Positions 9,601 to 18,234 are shown, counted from the stretch's first letter. The stretch: 64,000 bases of DNA from RGIG529 sp050950425 (GCA_050950425.1 JBMNHO010000002.1:1178001-1242000); one strand, 5' to 3'. Numbers and translations: made by a program. The notes: generated by a model not told the origin, from the letters alone.

Positions 9601-12600
9601 CTACGACAAATCTGTCGCGGGGTTCCAGCTCTATCGGTATTACGAATTCCCCGAGGGGAGCGGCTCTTATGAGCTTGCCTTTGTCCCGGCTTCCGAGGGC
9701 ATAAGGGGAGCCGACGGCAAGCTTTACTACTCGTATACCGACGAAAACCTGGCGCCCTACACCGATTATCGCTATCAGATACAGACGGTGCGGGCGGCGG
9801 TGCCAAACAACAGCATCAAAAGCGAGGTGCTCCTCGCCAAAACCAAGACGGCGAAGGGATACCCGAACATCACCCTCACAGGCGACGGGCTGGTGAACAA
9901 CGTGCTGCCCATTTACCCGGATGCCACCAGCAAGGTGACGGCAAACGTCGCCAACGAAGGCGACTATTCCGGTGGCCTGTCCTACCAATGGCAGGTTCTG
10001 ACAGGCAACGGCTGGAGCAGCATGGCGGGGCAGAACACAAAAACCTTGTCGTTCGTTTCCGCCGGAAGCGCGGACCAGGCCCGGTACCGATGCCGGGTCA
10101 ACGCCATCTATCGTGATGCGGCGGCAGGCCAGGATCAGCCGTATTACATCACGGCGTATTCCGAGACTCTTTCCACGGCGTATAACAGGCGGACGGCCAT
10201 CGTGTTTGACAACAAGGGAGTGGGCGCAACCGCCGCCGGGAATCAAATCAGCCTGTCCCTCAGCCTCATTTCGGCCCACACAGGGCATAACACGGCGCCC
10301 ACAGGAACCGTTACGTTCATCATAAGCGGCATGGACTATTACGCGACGGCAACGGGGGCGTTGGCTGCCGATGGCACGACATCCGGCGGCAAGAGCATTA
10401 CAACGGCCAATGCAACCGTTAAAAACCTGAAGGACGGCGTCTATGAAGTGACAGCCGTTTACAACGGCAGCAGAATTTTCAAAACGCTCACCATTTCCGA
10501 GGCCAAAACCGTCCTGATCGGGAACGCGACGGGATACCAGCTGAACCTGACCAAAGGAAGCGAGGTGCTGACCTCCTTTGTTTACGGGGACAGCGTGGTT
10601 CCGGTGCTCCATCAAGTGGAGCAGGTCGGCGGCGAAGTGACCAAAACGCCGACAACGGACGATGTAAGCTATGAAATCCTGGACAGCACCGGCCAGAAAG
10701 TAAACAGCGGAATCCTGACCGGCGCGTACGATACGCCGGATGTGGGCCGCTATACTTTGGTTGCCAAGATCGGGACGAACGAGGCGGCAAGGCGCGAGTT
10801 CACCGTGACGCCTCGACCCCTCACGGTTGCCGTTCCGGATCAATCCATCGGCGCGGGCAACGTTTCAGGAAACCAGCCGCAGATCATCATCACCGACGGC
10901 ACCATGGCCTTTGCGGAGAAGCTCGCGGACCTGGGCCTGATTGTCATCGCGAAAAACTCCGCGGACACCATTGTTACCCTGGATGATTCCACCAAGCCGG
11001 GCAACTACACGGTCACACCGGCGCCCGGCACGAGCAGCGAAATTGAAAACTATACCATCAGCTATACCAGCGGCATATTCACCGTGACCGCGCAGACATA
11101 CAAGGTCACCTGTGAGGCCGAGAAATTCCAAGGCGCCCTGGCAGGTACCGCGGCGCTGACAAACAGCGGGGAGATGTTCTCCGCTTCTGTGGACCTGCTC
11201 TTCTCCGCCGCGCCTTATAACGGCTATGTGATCGATACGTGGACAGTGAGACGGGCGGACACCTCCGCTTTGATCCTGACAGACAAATCCGGAAAGTCCA
11301 CGCTGCATTACACGATGCAAGATGAGCCGATCCACGTGGCGGTGACTTTCAAAAAAGCCCTGATGACGCTTCAAACCTTTGTTCAGGGCGGCGGAACGAT
11401 TGCCACGCCTCCTTACTTCACCAGCGGGGCCGTGGTGACGACAGGGGCCGAAATGGACTTTACCGCAGTGCCGTCTCCGGGCTACCACTTTAGCAAATGG
11501 GAAAAGATTGAAAACAACGTTCCAACTCAGCTGTCGGGGACGCAGAACGACGACGGGAGCAACACCCTCCGCTTTACCATGGGCACCTTCGGAGTAAAGC
11601 TCTACGCCTACTTTGAGCGGGATTCCTATTCCCTGACGCTGGGCGACAACCTGAAGGCATCTTATTTATGGGATGATGACGGGCTGTCCATTACGCCGGA
11701 GATCGAGGTGGAAGTCGGAAACGGCGCCAGCATTGTGGGCGGCACGGAGTTGACGGTTTGCCCGAAAGCCGGCTACGTGATTCCGGAGGCCGCCGATTGG
11801 CAGCAATCGGGCAGCGAGACGGGAACGGCCGCCGGCGACAACCAAAGCTACACCTTTGCCATGACAGAGGACACCGCCGTTTCCGTGGAGACAATCCGCG
11901 GGACATACGGGGTGACGATTTCCGCGCAAAACGGAGCGATAAGGGCGATGCTGAACGAAACAGAGGCCGACGCGGCCGCCCTTTCCGCCATCCCCGGCGG
12001 GAGCCGGCTCACCCTGACGGCGACGCCGGATTACGGCTATGCCTTTGATTTTTGGGAAGTAAACGGAGCAAGAAGCCCCCAGGCAGACAGCACCTATGTC
12101 CGGTCCGAGCTGGGAGAGAACCTTGCCGTTGTGGCGCACTTTAAGGCGCTGGAGCCGTACAAAGCCAACGTTGTGCTGAACAATCCCCTTCGGGCTTCGT
12201 TCACCTACACGATTGTGGATGCCATAGGCCGCACCCAAGCTTCAAACGTGCCGGTGGGACCCGTTTCCGGCGGAAACACCATCGATGTGTTCGCGGGAGA
12301 CACGCTGACCATTGCGGTGACTCCCCAGTCAAACTTTATGGTCGGCAAGTGGATCATCAACGGCGACGTGGTAGACAGCCGCCAGAAAACGTATACGTTT
12401 GAGAACATCAGCGCAAACCAGGAAGTGCAGATAGACTTAGCCGCCCAGAGCAGCCACATTGTGACCTACAGCGCCGGCATTTCCGGCGCGACCACGGACG
12501 GCACGCCGTTTGAGAGCGGCGCCTATGTGGGCGGCGGCACGACGGTTGTGTTCCAGGCGGCGCCGGAAAGCGGCAAGATGGTAAAGGGATGGACGCTCAA

Positions 12601-14044
12601 CGGAGCGCCGGTCTTAAACGAGCACGGAGCGTCTCTCGTGACGGACACCTACACCATCGACGGTTTGGCCGGCAACGCGGATGTGAACGTGACGTTTGAA
12701 GACAAAGCATTCCACAGCGTGACGCTGAACACTCAAAACATGACAGCCCAAGCCGACATTGCGCCCCTCCTTGACGGCAAGATCAGAGACGGCGCCACGG
12801 GCGTGTTCAGTCTCACGGCGCGGGAAGGCTATCGGCTGACCAAAGCGGACATAGAAGCGCTTCACATCTTTGATACCATTTCCGAGCCGGACGCCACAGG
12901 GAAGTATACCTGCGTCATCCGCTCCATTGAAAGCGACGTGACGGTAACCCTCGGGGCGAAAAAGATTTATACGGTCACAGCGGAAACCGCTGCCAACGGA
13001 ACGGTCAGCGCCCTGCCGGAGACGGCGGTGGCGGGAGAAACCGTAACAGTGACGGCGGCGCCTGTGTCCGATAAGTTTAAGCTGGAAACCCTTCGGGCGT
13101 TTTACCTGAACGACCAAAGCGAAGAAACAGACCTTACCCTCACCGACAACACCTTTGTGATGCCGGCGGCCGATGTGACGGTGACCGCGTCCTTCCAGCG
13201 TGTGGACGGCGGCGGCGGCGGCACGCCGACGGAGCCGGAGAAAGAGACCTTCGTTGTGACGGCGGCAGCCGGCTGGGGCGGCAAGATCAGCCCGGAGAGC
13301 CTCTCTGTGGAAAGCGGGGGAAAGGCGTCTTTCACCATTACGCCCAACGAAGGCTACAAGGTTGAAGATGTCAAGGTAGACGGCAAATCTGTGGGCGCTG
13401 TGAACAGCTACACCATCGACGAAGTGACAGCTGATGCAGCCATATCGGCAACCTTTAAAAAAGACATCACATTGCCGGATATCAACGCGTGGGATAACCC
13501 GTTCCCGGATGTGTCCAAGGACGACTGGTTCTATGAATCTGTCGGGTTCGTCACTCAGATGGGGATGTTCAAGGGACTGGGAGACGGCACGTTTGGGGCC
13601 GGCCACCCGACAACCCGCGCGATGCTGGTCACGGTGCTTTACCGGTTTGAAAATCCACCGGAGAAGGGGTCGGGCAGCTTCGACGACGTCTCGCCTGACG
13701 CTTGGTATGCCGACGCGGTTTCCTGGGCGGCTGAACATGGAGTGGTCGCCGGGATAGGAGGCAACCTGTTTAACCCGGACGGCAGCATCACCCGGGAGCA
13801 GATGGCCACGATTTTGTACCGCTACTCGAAGCTCATTGGCCGGGGCGACGCGGAAACGGCCGATCTTGACGGGTTCAAGGACGCCGGAGAGGTTTCCGAT
13901 TTCGCGGAGGAGGCCATGTCCTGGGCCGTGGGTGCGGGACTGATCACCGGAAAAGGCAACGGAATATTAGACCCGAAGGGCGAAGCCACACGGGCCGAGG
14001 TCGCGACGATCCTGATGCGATTTATCCGGATGCTGGCAGAATAA
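6602..14044 (+). CDS. Giant secreted cell-surface protein with three C-terminal SLH domains (2,480 aa)
   Basis: Starts at TTG behind GGGAGG. Residues 1-30 are a Sec signal peptide (KRR then a hydrophobic core, ending near AAA). Residues about 260-360 hold FG-GAP/VCBS-like calcium motifs (DYDGDGRDEIAVY, DFNSDGVDDLAAT). Residues about 690-960 are beta-rich, Ser/Thr/Gly-rich and match no family I recognise. Then a fibronectin III-like domain (about 980-1070), Ig-like modules (about 1085-1300), an MBG-like module near 1400-1500, and repeats of the InlB-B/bacterial-repeat type (GY...W...NG patterns) to about 2190. A Gly-rich linker at about 2202 leads to three SLH domains (2296-2480: FPDVSKDDWF, FDDVSPDAWY, FKDAGEVSDF). 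SLH domains bind pyruvylated wall polysaccharide, so it is anchored on the surface, probably as an adhesin or carbohydrate-interacting protein. Ligand unknown. Confidence 0.9.
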   Translation: MKRRLFSAFLALCLMATLLPATIFGTAAASDTGTTDMNALSALGIDTSKAPSGYDENSKSNPYGKDTVTLNPVGEIYRVGLDTVTATNGNMPAKDAGRQTTRVNTLTQSLSGTIYGHNKHSLNSKNIMAESNADKVEIAAGTSEVTGSYIASEAVTNAPSALQKIETETTVGGKKIALTAVAAGNFDGNTAGRKAQAAMLYTTKLDKSGGLYLKFGDIAGTYGTGEVQLLAQTANIGNPSASMDGRIIETFNTDPYLMQNYLQMTTGDYDGDGRDEIAVYIPEYGKSRIEVYTLKKTSQGSDYKDAGQWTISWTYPLKETSYVSNMVSLVSGDFNSDGVDDLAATWGYYYGPQDNKGSTAVVLFGSAENGKMLQKSQEFPLNYGTSDIVRGAFAYGDITGGGANTLILGGQLNGDLAAGNINSRFVGFYVWDGGKFVQTQAENYDLFSKNDDGDLIYPAMTRSEGAVFYSSPLCVSNVDVVGQGLGNKAMLYLDSLTFEYDDSGLLLTGTGDKTFMQSNQSSPVSYVEYGAVATDLEGLGRETVVTMRQTFSSTTTEEVSQVVPAQTYTYYVSESYYKSWAHKLIGWKSWRMVEKTVTLSEESLLTDTNVYYHPGAAYQTTIYLYPGEKYTANKNVDVSASICIANTDSDTTYLKYEGKHFVYSDPEILAVLASPPYFGDLLDRSDLSGSYGDSSTSYASTKGGGTGLSASTTISAGAYVSVEQEFSIFGISAVKAEAEVAVTAGFTFEYEHSSSLEQTVSYSTSAGEDKVAFYSIPLEVFTYSASVPDENGVYQTQTMTVNIPHEAAVKLLSLDDYEAIAADYDVLPRIADNVLTHTLGDPGSYPSSTNGYRVIAKYEGPPASVGFSTSGAAIGQEIAMSEENNTAFSATVGIETKIGAGAGGVVVGVTLGSETGAGYVTTTTSGSSFSGELQDMPVEAKEYSYGYNWRIFAYNYKRGSSSFPVVSYVVSDVTAPPSLPTDFEQDVARTGNDKAVLTWSYDKSVAGFQLYRYYEFPEGSGSYELAFVPASEGIRGADGKLYYSYTDENLAPYTDYRYQIQTVRAAVPNNSIKSEVLLAKTKTAKGYPNITLTGDGLVNNVLPIYPDATSKVTANVANEGDYSGGLSYQWQVLTGNGWSSMAGQNTKTLSFVSAGSADQARYRCRVNAIYRDAAAGQDQPYYITAYSETLSTAYNRRTAIVFDNKGVGATAAGNQISLSLSLISAHTGHNTAPTGTVTFIISGMDYYATATGALAADGTTSGGKSITTANATVKNLKDGVYEVTAVYNGSRIFKTLTISEAKTVLIGNATGYQLNLTKGSEVLTSFVYGDSVVPVLHQVEQVGGEVTKTPTTDDVSYEILDSTGQKVNSGILTGAYDTPDVGRYTLVAKIGTNEAARREFTVTPRPLTVAVPDQSIGAGNVSGNQPQIIITDGTMAFAEKLADLGLIVIAKNSADTIVTLDDSTKPGNYTVTPAPGTSSEIENYTISYTSGIFTVTAQTYKVTCEAEKFQGALAGTAALTNSGEMFSASVDLLFSAAPYNGYVIDTWTVRRADTSALILTDKSGKSTLHYTMQDEPIHVAVTFKKALMTLQTFVQGGGTIATPPYFTSGAVVTTGAEMDFTAVPSPGYHFSKWEKIENNVPTQLSGTQNDDGSNTLRFTMGTFGVKLYAYFERDSYSLTLGDNLKASYLWDDDGLSITPEIEVEVGNGASIVGGTELTVCPKAGYVIPEAADWQQSGSETGTAAGDNQSYTFAMTEDTAVSVETIRGTYGVTISAQNGAIRAMLNETEADAAALSAIPGGSRLTLTATPDYGYAFDFWEVNGARSPQADSTYVRSELGENLAVVAHFKALEPYKANVVLNNPLRASFTYTIVDAIGRTQASNVPVGPVSGGNTIDVFAGDTLTIAVTPQSNFMVGKWIINGDVVDSRQKTYTFENISANQEVQIDLAAQSSHIVTYSAGISGATTDGTPFESGAYVGGGTTVVFQAAPESGKMVKGWTLNGAPVLNEHGASLVTDTYTIDGLAGNADVNVTFEDKAFHSVTLNTQNMTAQADIAPLLDGKIRDGATGVFSLTAREGYRLTKADIEALHIFDTISEPDATGKYTCVIRSIESDVTVTLGAKKIYTVTAETAANGTVSALPETAVAGETVTVTAAPVSDKFKLETLRAFYLNDQSEETDLTLTDNTFVMPAADVTVTASFQRVDGGGGGTPTEPEKETFVVTAAAGWGGKISPESLSVESGGKASFTITPNEGYKVEDVKVDGKSVGAVNSYTIDEVTADAAISATFKKDITLPDINAWDNPFPDVSKDDWFYESVGFVTQMGMFKGLGDGTFGAGHPTTRAMLVTVLYRFENPPEKGSGSFDDVSPDAWYADAVSWAAEHGVVAGIGGNLFNPDGSITREQMATILYRYSKLIGRGDAETADLDGFKDAGEVSDFAEEAMSWAVGAGLITGKGNGILDPKGEATRAEVATILMRFIRMLAE

Positions 14045-14061
14045 ACTCTGCTTCGTCCAAA

Positions 14062-14089
14062 AAGGGGAGGGGCATTTGCCCCTCCCCTT
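14062..14089 (+). terminator. Hairpin after the SLH gene
   Basis: A 12-bp stem AAGGGGAGGGGC and its complement around a 4-nt loop, 18 bp after the stop codon. It is followed by CTGTGTTT rather than a clean T-run. Confidence 0.65.
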
Positions 14090-14135
14090 CTGTGTTTCGG
14101 TGCCACGCGCTGTTCAAAACGCCGTTCAGAACAAA

Positions 14136-14177
14136 CCCGGCAATCCGGGCGCCAAATAAGGCGCCCGGATTGCCGGG
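14136..14177. repeat. Perfect 18-bp inverted repeat between convergent genes
   Basis: Arms CCCGGCAATCCGGGCGCC (14136-14153) and its exact complement (14160-14177) around AAATAA. It may terminate the minus-strand ECF operon or be a mobile palindromic element. Its right arm runs into the 11-bp tandem repeat. Confidence 0.8.
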
Positions 14178-14232
14178 TCTTTGCCGGGTCTTTGCCGGGT
14201 CTTTGCCGGGTCTTTGCCGGGTCTTTGCCGGG
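14170..14232. repeat. 11-bp tandem repeat, about 5.7 copies
   Basis: Unit TTGCCGGGTCT repeated five times plus a partial copy (TTGCCGGG), with no mismatches. Such perfect short repeats change copy number by slippage. It is noncoding, between the SLH gene and the ECF operon. Confidence 0.95.
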
Positions 14233-14258
14233 CCGCAGGGGCAGGAGCGGAGAAAGCC

Positions 14259-17147
14259 CTAGGACACAAGGCCGTATTTCACTTTGATCCGGTCGAGCTT
14301 TTCCAGCATCGGCTCCGCGGCAAACCATAAGATCAAAACGGTGGAAAAGGCGTGAATCAAATCCATGGGGAGGCCGGAGATGGTATAAGAAAGCAGCATC
14401 TCCCAGTTTATGGTGTGCGCCCAGATGAGAGCGGAAGCGGGGTTCATAATGCCCCCGTAGAGGACAATGGCAGAAAGGCCGCCAAACACACAAAGGGAAA
14501 GCCGCGTGCGGCGCAGAAGCCCCTTGCGAAACAATACCCCCGCGAGGAAACCGACGAGGCCGGCGGCAACCATCTGAAACGGGGTCCACGGGCCTTGACC
14601 AAACAGCACGTTGGAAGAGAGCATGGTCATCGCCCCCACGAGAAAGCCGGTTTCTCCACCCAGCGCCACCCCGGAAACGATGACAAGGGCCAGCACCGGC
14701 TTGAAGCTTGGCAGCATAAAGAAGGCCGCCCGCCCGGCAACCCCCAGGGCGCACAAAGCGGCAATCATCACAAGCTCTCTGGCCTGGGGCCTGCGCCCTT
14801 CAAACACCAGAAAGAAGGGAAGCATGGTTTCCAGCAGAATGAGCAGCGCCGTGAAGTAATATCGTTTCCCGCCCAAATAGGAGAACCCCAGAAAGATGGT
14901 CAGGGGAATCAGCAGCAGGATGACCAAAGCGGCGGCAGCGGTGCGCTTTGGCAGCCGGCGGCGCTCTTTGGGTACCGACACAGGCCGGGCAGCCGGCGGG
15001 GAGCCTTTCGCTGTGGCGAGGGCAAGCAAAAGCAGGGCGGCGATGAGAACGGCATAGAGGACAAGGGAATCCCGGGAAAGCGAGGTGAGCCCCGCAGGGG
15101 ACAAAAGGGCGGAAAAATCCGTCCCCCGGACGGCCTTCACAAAGGAAGCGGCCGCCACGGCGCCTGCCCCCCCGGCCAGGATTTTTCGCCAAAGGGGGAG
15201 CGCCTGCCCCCCCCTCTTCCCGCCCCCCGAAGGAGCGGGGGGAAGGGGGGCGGCCGTCTCATCCGACATCGCCGCCTTTGGCGGCACGCTGCCCCCAAAG
15301 GCTTCAATCACGTCCCCGGCCGTGACAGCCCGGGGCAAAACGTCCCGGGCCATGCGGCTGGCACAGGTGGTATAAAAACGGTTGCCGGGGAAAAAGGCGT
15401 GAGGCGGCCCTTCCGTTACAATGCCCCCGTCAAAAAACAGGCCGCATCGATGGGCATGCGCTCCGCAAAACTCCACGTCGTGGCTCACCATCAGCACGGC
15501 GACGCCCTTCCGAAGAAGCGCGTTTAAGATGCCGGCAAGCACCTGCTTAAACCCCGCGTCAAGGCCTTTTGTGGGCTCGTCCAGCAGCAGGATCTCCGGC
15601 TCCAGCAGCAAAATCTTGGCGAGGGCCGCCCGCTGCTGCTCCCCGCCGGAGAGGTCATAGGGGTGCCGCTCCAGCAGACTGTTCAAGCGGCAAAGGGAAG
15701 AAACGCGGGCCACCCCCGCCGCCTGCTTTTCCGGGGAGACGGGCAGCCCCCGAAAGACCTCAAACAAATCTTCCCTCAGGGTTTTTTTCACAAACAGGGT
15801 TTGGGGGTCTTGGGGCAGCATCCCGATTTTGCCGGTTTGGGCCACGCTGCCCCGGTAGGCCTGCTGAAGCCCCGAAGCAACGGAGAGCATGGTGCTTTTC
15901 CCCGTGCCGTTTCCCCCGAGAACGGCCATAAACTCCCCTTTGTGAACCGTGAGAGACAGCCCTTTTAACACGTCGGGGCCGTTTTTGTCATATCGGAACC
16001 AGACATTTTCCAAAGAAAGGGCGGCGTCCCCCGTGGGCTTGGCTGCGGCGGGAGGCGGCGTCATTGGAACGGGAGGGCGGCCGGCGGCGAAGCGGGCCAA
16101 AAAGTCCCGCCCCTCTCCCGGGGTGATAGGGCAGGGGAGGCCGCCCGGCAGCGCCGCCCAAATCCGCATGGGCGTGGGCATGGCAAGGAACATGGCGTGG
16201 CCCTGTTCTTTCAGGCGGCGGCCCACGTCCCGGGGCGGGCCGTCCGCGATGATCTGCCCCTCGTCCATCACCAGCACCCGGTGGGACAGAGGGAGCGCCT
16301 CCTCCAGCCGATGCTCCGACAGGATCACCGTGGTGCCAAGCTCCCGGTTGATCTTACAAACCGCGGCGAGAAACTCCGACGCCGCGATGGGGTCCAGCTG
16401 GCTGGTTGGCTCATCCAGGAGGAGGACAGAGGGCTGCATCACCATGACAGACGCCAGGTTCAAAAGCTGCTTTTGCCCCCCGGAAAGGGCGGAGACATCC
16501 TGGTGAAACCAGGGCGAAATGCCGAAAAAGCTTGCCGTTTCCGCCACCCGGCCCCGGATGGTCGGTGTGTCATACCCAAGGCTTTCAAGGCCGAAGGCCA
16601 GCTCGTGCCACACCTTGTCCGTGGCAATTTGGTTTTCCGGGGACTGCTGCACAAAGCCGATGCTTGCCGCCTGCTCCCGCCGGCTTACCTCCTCCAGCGG
16701 GCGGCCCAAAAAGCGGATGTGCCCCCTTCGGATGCCGTGGGGAGCGAGGGCGGGCTTGAGCTGCCGCAAAAGGGTGGACTTGCCGCAGCCGGACGGCCCG
16801 CAGAGGGTTACAAACTCCCCCTGGGGGACGGCAAAGTGTATGCCGCCCAGGGCTTCCTTCTCCTGCTCCGGATAAAAGAAGGACAGGTTTTCCAGTTCAA
16901 AACAATGGTTCAATGGTGCATCCAGCCTTTCCGCGGGACGGAAGCAGCGCTCCCGCCGGTGTGTTTCAACTGTATCAGAGGTTCGGGCGCCAAACCCCGC
17001 CCAAGGGTCTGCTTTTGGGGGGCTTTGCCGGGTCGGTTTGCCCCTGCGCCCCGGGCAGCCCGCTCGAAACAGGGCGGAGGGGACGAGAGGGCGGGGGGTT
17101 ATCCCTCCGCGTTGTTTTTTGCCCTGTTCCAAAGCCGTTCCGCCCAA
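14259..17147 (-). CDS. ECF vitamin transporter fusion: two ATPase domains plus S component (962 aa as read)
   Basis: Energising and substrate-binding parts of an ECF importer in one chain. First ABC domain: Walker A CGPSGCGKST (117-124), LSGGQKQ (221-227), VLLLDEP (241-247). Second ABC domain: GGNGTGKST (411-419), LSGGEQQ (499-505), LLLDEP (about 520). Residues about 660-962 are hydrophobic with roughly seven or more membrane spans and FGQGPWTPFQM, a signature I associate with cobalamin-type (CbrT-like) S components. EcfA1, EcfA2 and S are normally separate. The ATG at 17147 overlaps the T gene and gives 78 residues with no family match; TTG at 16913 (LNHCFELENL) may be the real start. With the T component it lies behind a cobalamin riboswitch, so B12 or a precursor is the inferred substrate. 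Confidence 0.85.
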   Translation of the reverse strand: MGGTALEQGKKQRGGITPRPLVPSALFRAGCPGRRGKPTRQSPPKADPWAGFGARTSDTVETHRRERCFRPAERLDAPLNHCFELENLSFFYPEQEKEALGGIHFAVPQGEFVTLCGPSGCGKSTLLRQLKPALAPHGIRRGHIRFLGRPLEEVSRREQAASIGFVQQSPENQIATDKVWHELAFGLESLGYDTPTIRGRVAETASFFGISPWFHQDVSALSGGQKQLLNLASVMVMQPSVLLLDEPTSQLDPIAASEFLAAVCKINRELGTTVILSEHRLEEALPLSHRVLVMDEGQIIADGPPRDVGRRLKEQGHAMFLAMPTPMRIWAALPGGLPCPITPGEGRDFLARFAAGRPPVPMTPPPAAAKPTGDAALSLENVWFRYDKNGPDVLKGLSLTVHKGEFMAVLGGNGTGKSTMLSVASGLQQAYRGSVAQTGKIGMLPQDPQTLFVKKTLREDLFEVFRGLPVSPEKQAAGVARVSSLCRLNSLLERHPYDLSGGEQQRAALAKILLLEPEILLLDEPTKGLDAGFKQVLAGILNALLRKGVAVLMVSHDVEFCGAHAHRCGLFFDGGIVTEGPPHAFFPGNRFYTTCASRMARDVLPRAVTAGDVIEAFGGSVPPKAAMSDETAAPLPPAPSGGGKRGGQALPLWRKILAGGAGAVAAASFVKAVRGTDFSALLSPAGLTSLSRDSLVLYAVLIAALLLLALATAKGSPPAARPVSVPKERRRLPKRTAAAALVILLLIPLTIFLGFSYLGGKRYYFTALLILLETMLPFFLVFEGRRPQARELVMIAALCALGVAGRAAFFMLPSFKPVLALVIVSGVALGGETGFLVGAMTMLSSNVLFGQGPWTPFQMVAAGLVGFLAGVLFRKGLLRRTRLSLCVFGGLSAIVLYGGIMNPASALIWAHTINWEMLLSYTISGLPMDLIHAFSTVLILWFAAEPMLEKLDRIKVKYGLVS

Positions 17148-17932
17148 AGATCAAGAGCCAAAGGCGTCAGGCAAAGGGCCAGGTACGACAGCATGAAGCT
17201 GACGGGGAAAGGGGAGAGGGGCACGCCCTTCATGGTGGGATAGTAGCGGAAGGAAGCGCCCCCCGCGGCCCAGCCGGAGAGGAGATATCCCCCGCAAAAC
17301 AGCAGCCAGAGGAAGATCTCCCTGTCCCGCCCGTCAAAACGGTAGATGGAAAACGACGTGCGGCCCTTCAGGCCGTAGCCCCGGCTTTTCATGCTGTCGG
17401 CGGTTTCTATGGCGTTTTCCAGGCTCCAGGTGATCATAACGGAAAGGATCGTAAGGCCGGTTTTGCCTCGTTGCAGAAGGCTGCCCTTGGAAACGTCCCG
17501 CCCCACGCACCGCTGGGCCGCAGAAACTTTTTTCAGCTGCCCCTGAAACTTGGGGACAAAACGCAGCGTCAAAGAAAGGACCAGGCTCAAAGCCGGGATC
17601 ACCCGCCCGAAGAGATAGACAAACTTGTCCGCCGTCATCACTTCGTTGTAACAGGTAAACCAGAGGAGAACGGCGGCCAGCATCACGGCGGCGGCCCCGC
17701 CGTAGGCCGTGCTTTCCAGCGTCAGGGCGTTGCCGGAGGGAAAATAGGCCAAAAGCGTTGCGCCCTGGTGGTTAAACGCCATGTTTATGCCGACGGCAAG
17801 CAGCATCGTGGGCAGCAGGTACAAAAGGGAAAAGCGCAGGGCTTTTTTGCCCCGCAGGTGAATGCTGTACCCGACGGCGGACAGGAGGGAAATGCCCAGA
17901 AAGACGGGGTGCATCAAGCACATGGAACACAA
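17099..17932 (-). CDS. ecfT: ECF transporter T component (EcfT), start apparently frameshifted
   Basis: Membrane scaffold that couples the ATPases to the S component. It has several hydrophobic spans and the coupling-helix motif SMKSRGYGLKGRT typical of EcfT. As it stands, the only start is TTG at 17932. The frame upstream of that TTG encodes LIQTKDSF then CHPAVQFLYFGLVF, which looks like the normal EcfT N-terminus, but it has no start codon. An ATG with a GGAAGGGGG site sits at 18008, one base out of frame; removing one base at 18004-18005 would join them. This is either a recent frameshift or a sequence error. It is the first gene of the riboswitch-controlled operon and overlaps the ATPase-S fusion gene by 49 bp if that starts at 17147. 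Confidence 0.85.
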   Translation of the reverse strand: MCSMCLMHPVFLGISLLSAVGYSIHLRGKKALRFSLLYLLPTMLLAVGINMAFNHQGATLLAYFPSGNALTLESTAYGGAAAVMLAAVLLWFTCYNEVMTADKFVYLFGRVIPALSLVLSLTLRFVPKFQGQLKKVSAAQRCVGRDVSKGSLLQRGKTGLTILSVMITWSLENAIETADSMKSRGYGLKGRTSFSIYRFDGRDREIFLWLLFCGGYLLSGWAAGGASFRYYPTMKGVPLSPFPVSFMLSYLALCLTPLALDLWAERLWNRAKNNAEG

Positions 17933-18052
17933 AAAAACCAGCCCGAAATAAAGAAATTGGACGGCGGGATGGCAGCCGGAAAAGGAATCTTTGGTTTGGA
18001 TAAGGCATCAGCCCCCTTCCTCAAATCAAGCAGCGCGAGATAAGCCTACCCG

Positions 18053-18097
18053 CCGCCGTACGGCCCGGGCGCTGCCGGCACCCGGGCCGTACGGCGG
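18053..18097. repeat. 17-bp perfect inverted repeat in the ecfT leader
   Basis: CCGCCGTACGGCCCGGG at 18053-18069 and its complement at 18081-18097, with an 11-nt loop. It lies 45 bp upstream of the ecfT ATG; on the minus transcript it is a very stable hairpin without a T-run. Confidence 0.7.
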
Positions 18098-18189
18098 TGT
18101 TCGGCCGGGTTGCGATCCGGGCGCTTAGCGGGCCGTTATCCCCGGCGCCAAAGCCCCCCGCCGCAAACCGAAAAGCGGGGCAAAGGGTT

Positions 18190-18234
18190 TAAAACGGCCG
18201 CGGCAAGTCTTTTGGACTGCCGCGGCCGTTTTTC
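18190..18234 (-). terminator. Terminator hairpin downstream of the cobalamin aptamer
   Basis: A long GC-rich stem (AAAACGGCCGCGGC and complement, one bulge) with a short loop. On the minus strand it ends GCCGTTTTAAA. Position fits the expression platform of the riboswitch. Confidence 0.65.

Noticed and set aside
8054..10843. A 929-codon open frame on the minus strand opposite the SLH gene
   Set aside because: It lies wholly antisense to a gene with clear domains, has no ribosome site or recognisable motif, and its composition is what GC-rich third positions produce on the opposite strand.
14170..14232. Repeat array considered as a CRISPR
   Set aside because: The 11-bp units are directly adjacent with no spacers and there are no cas genes.
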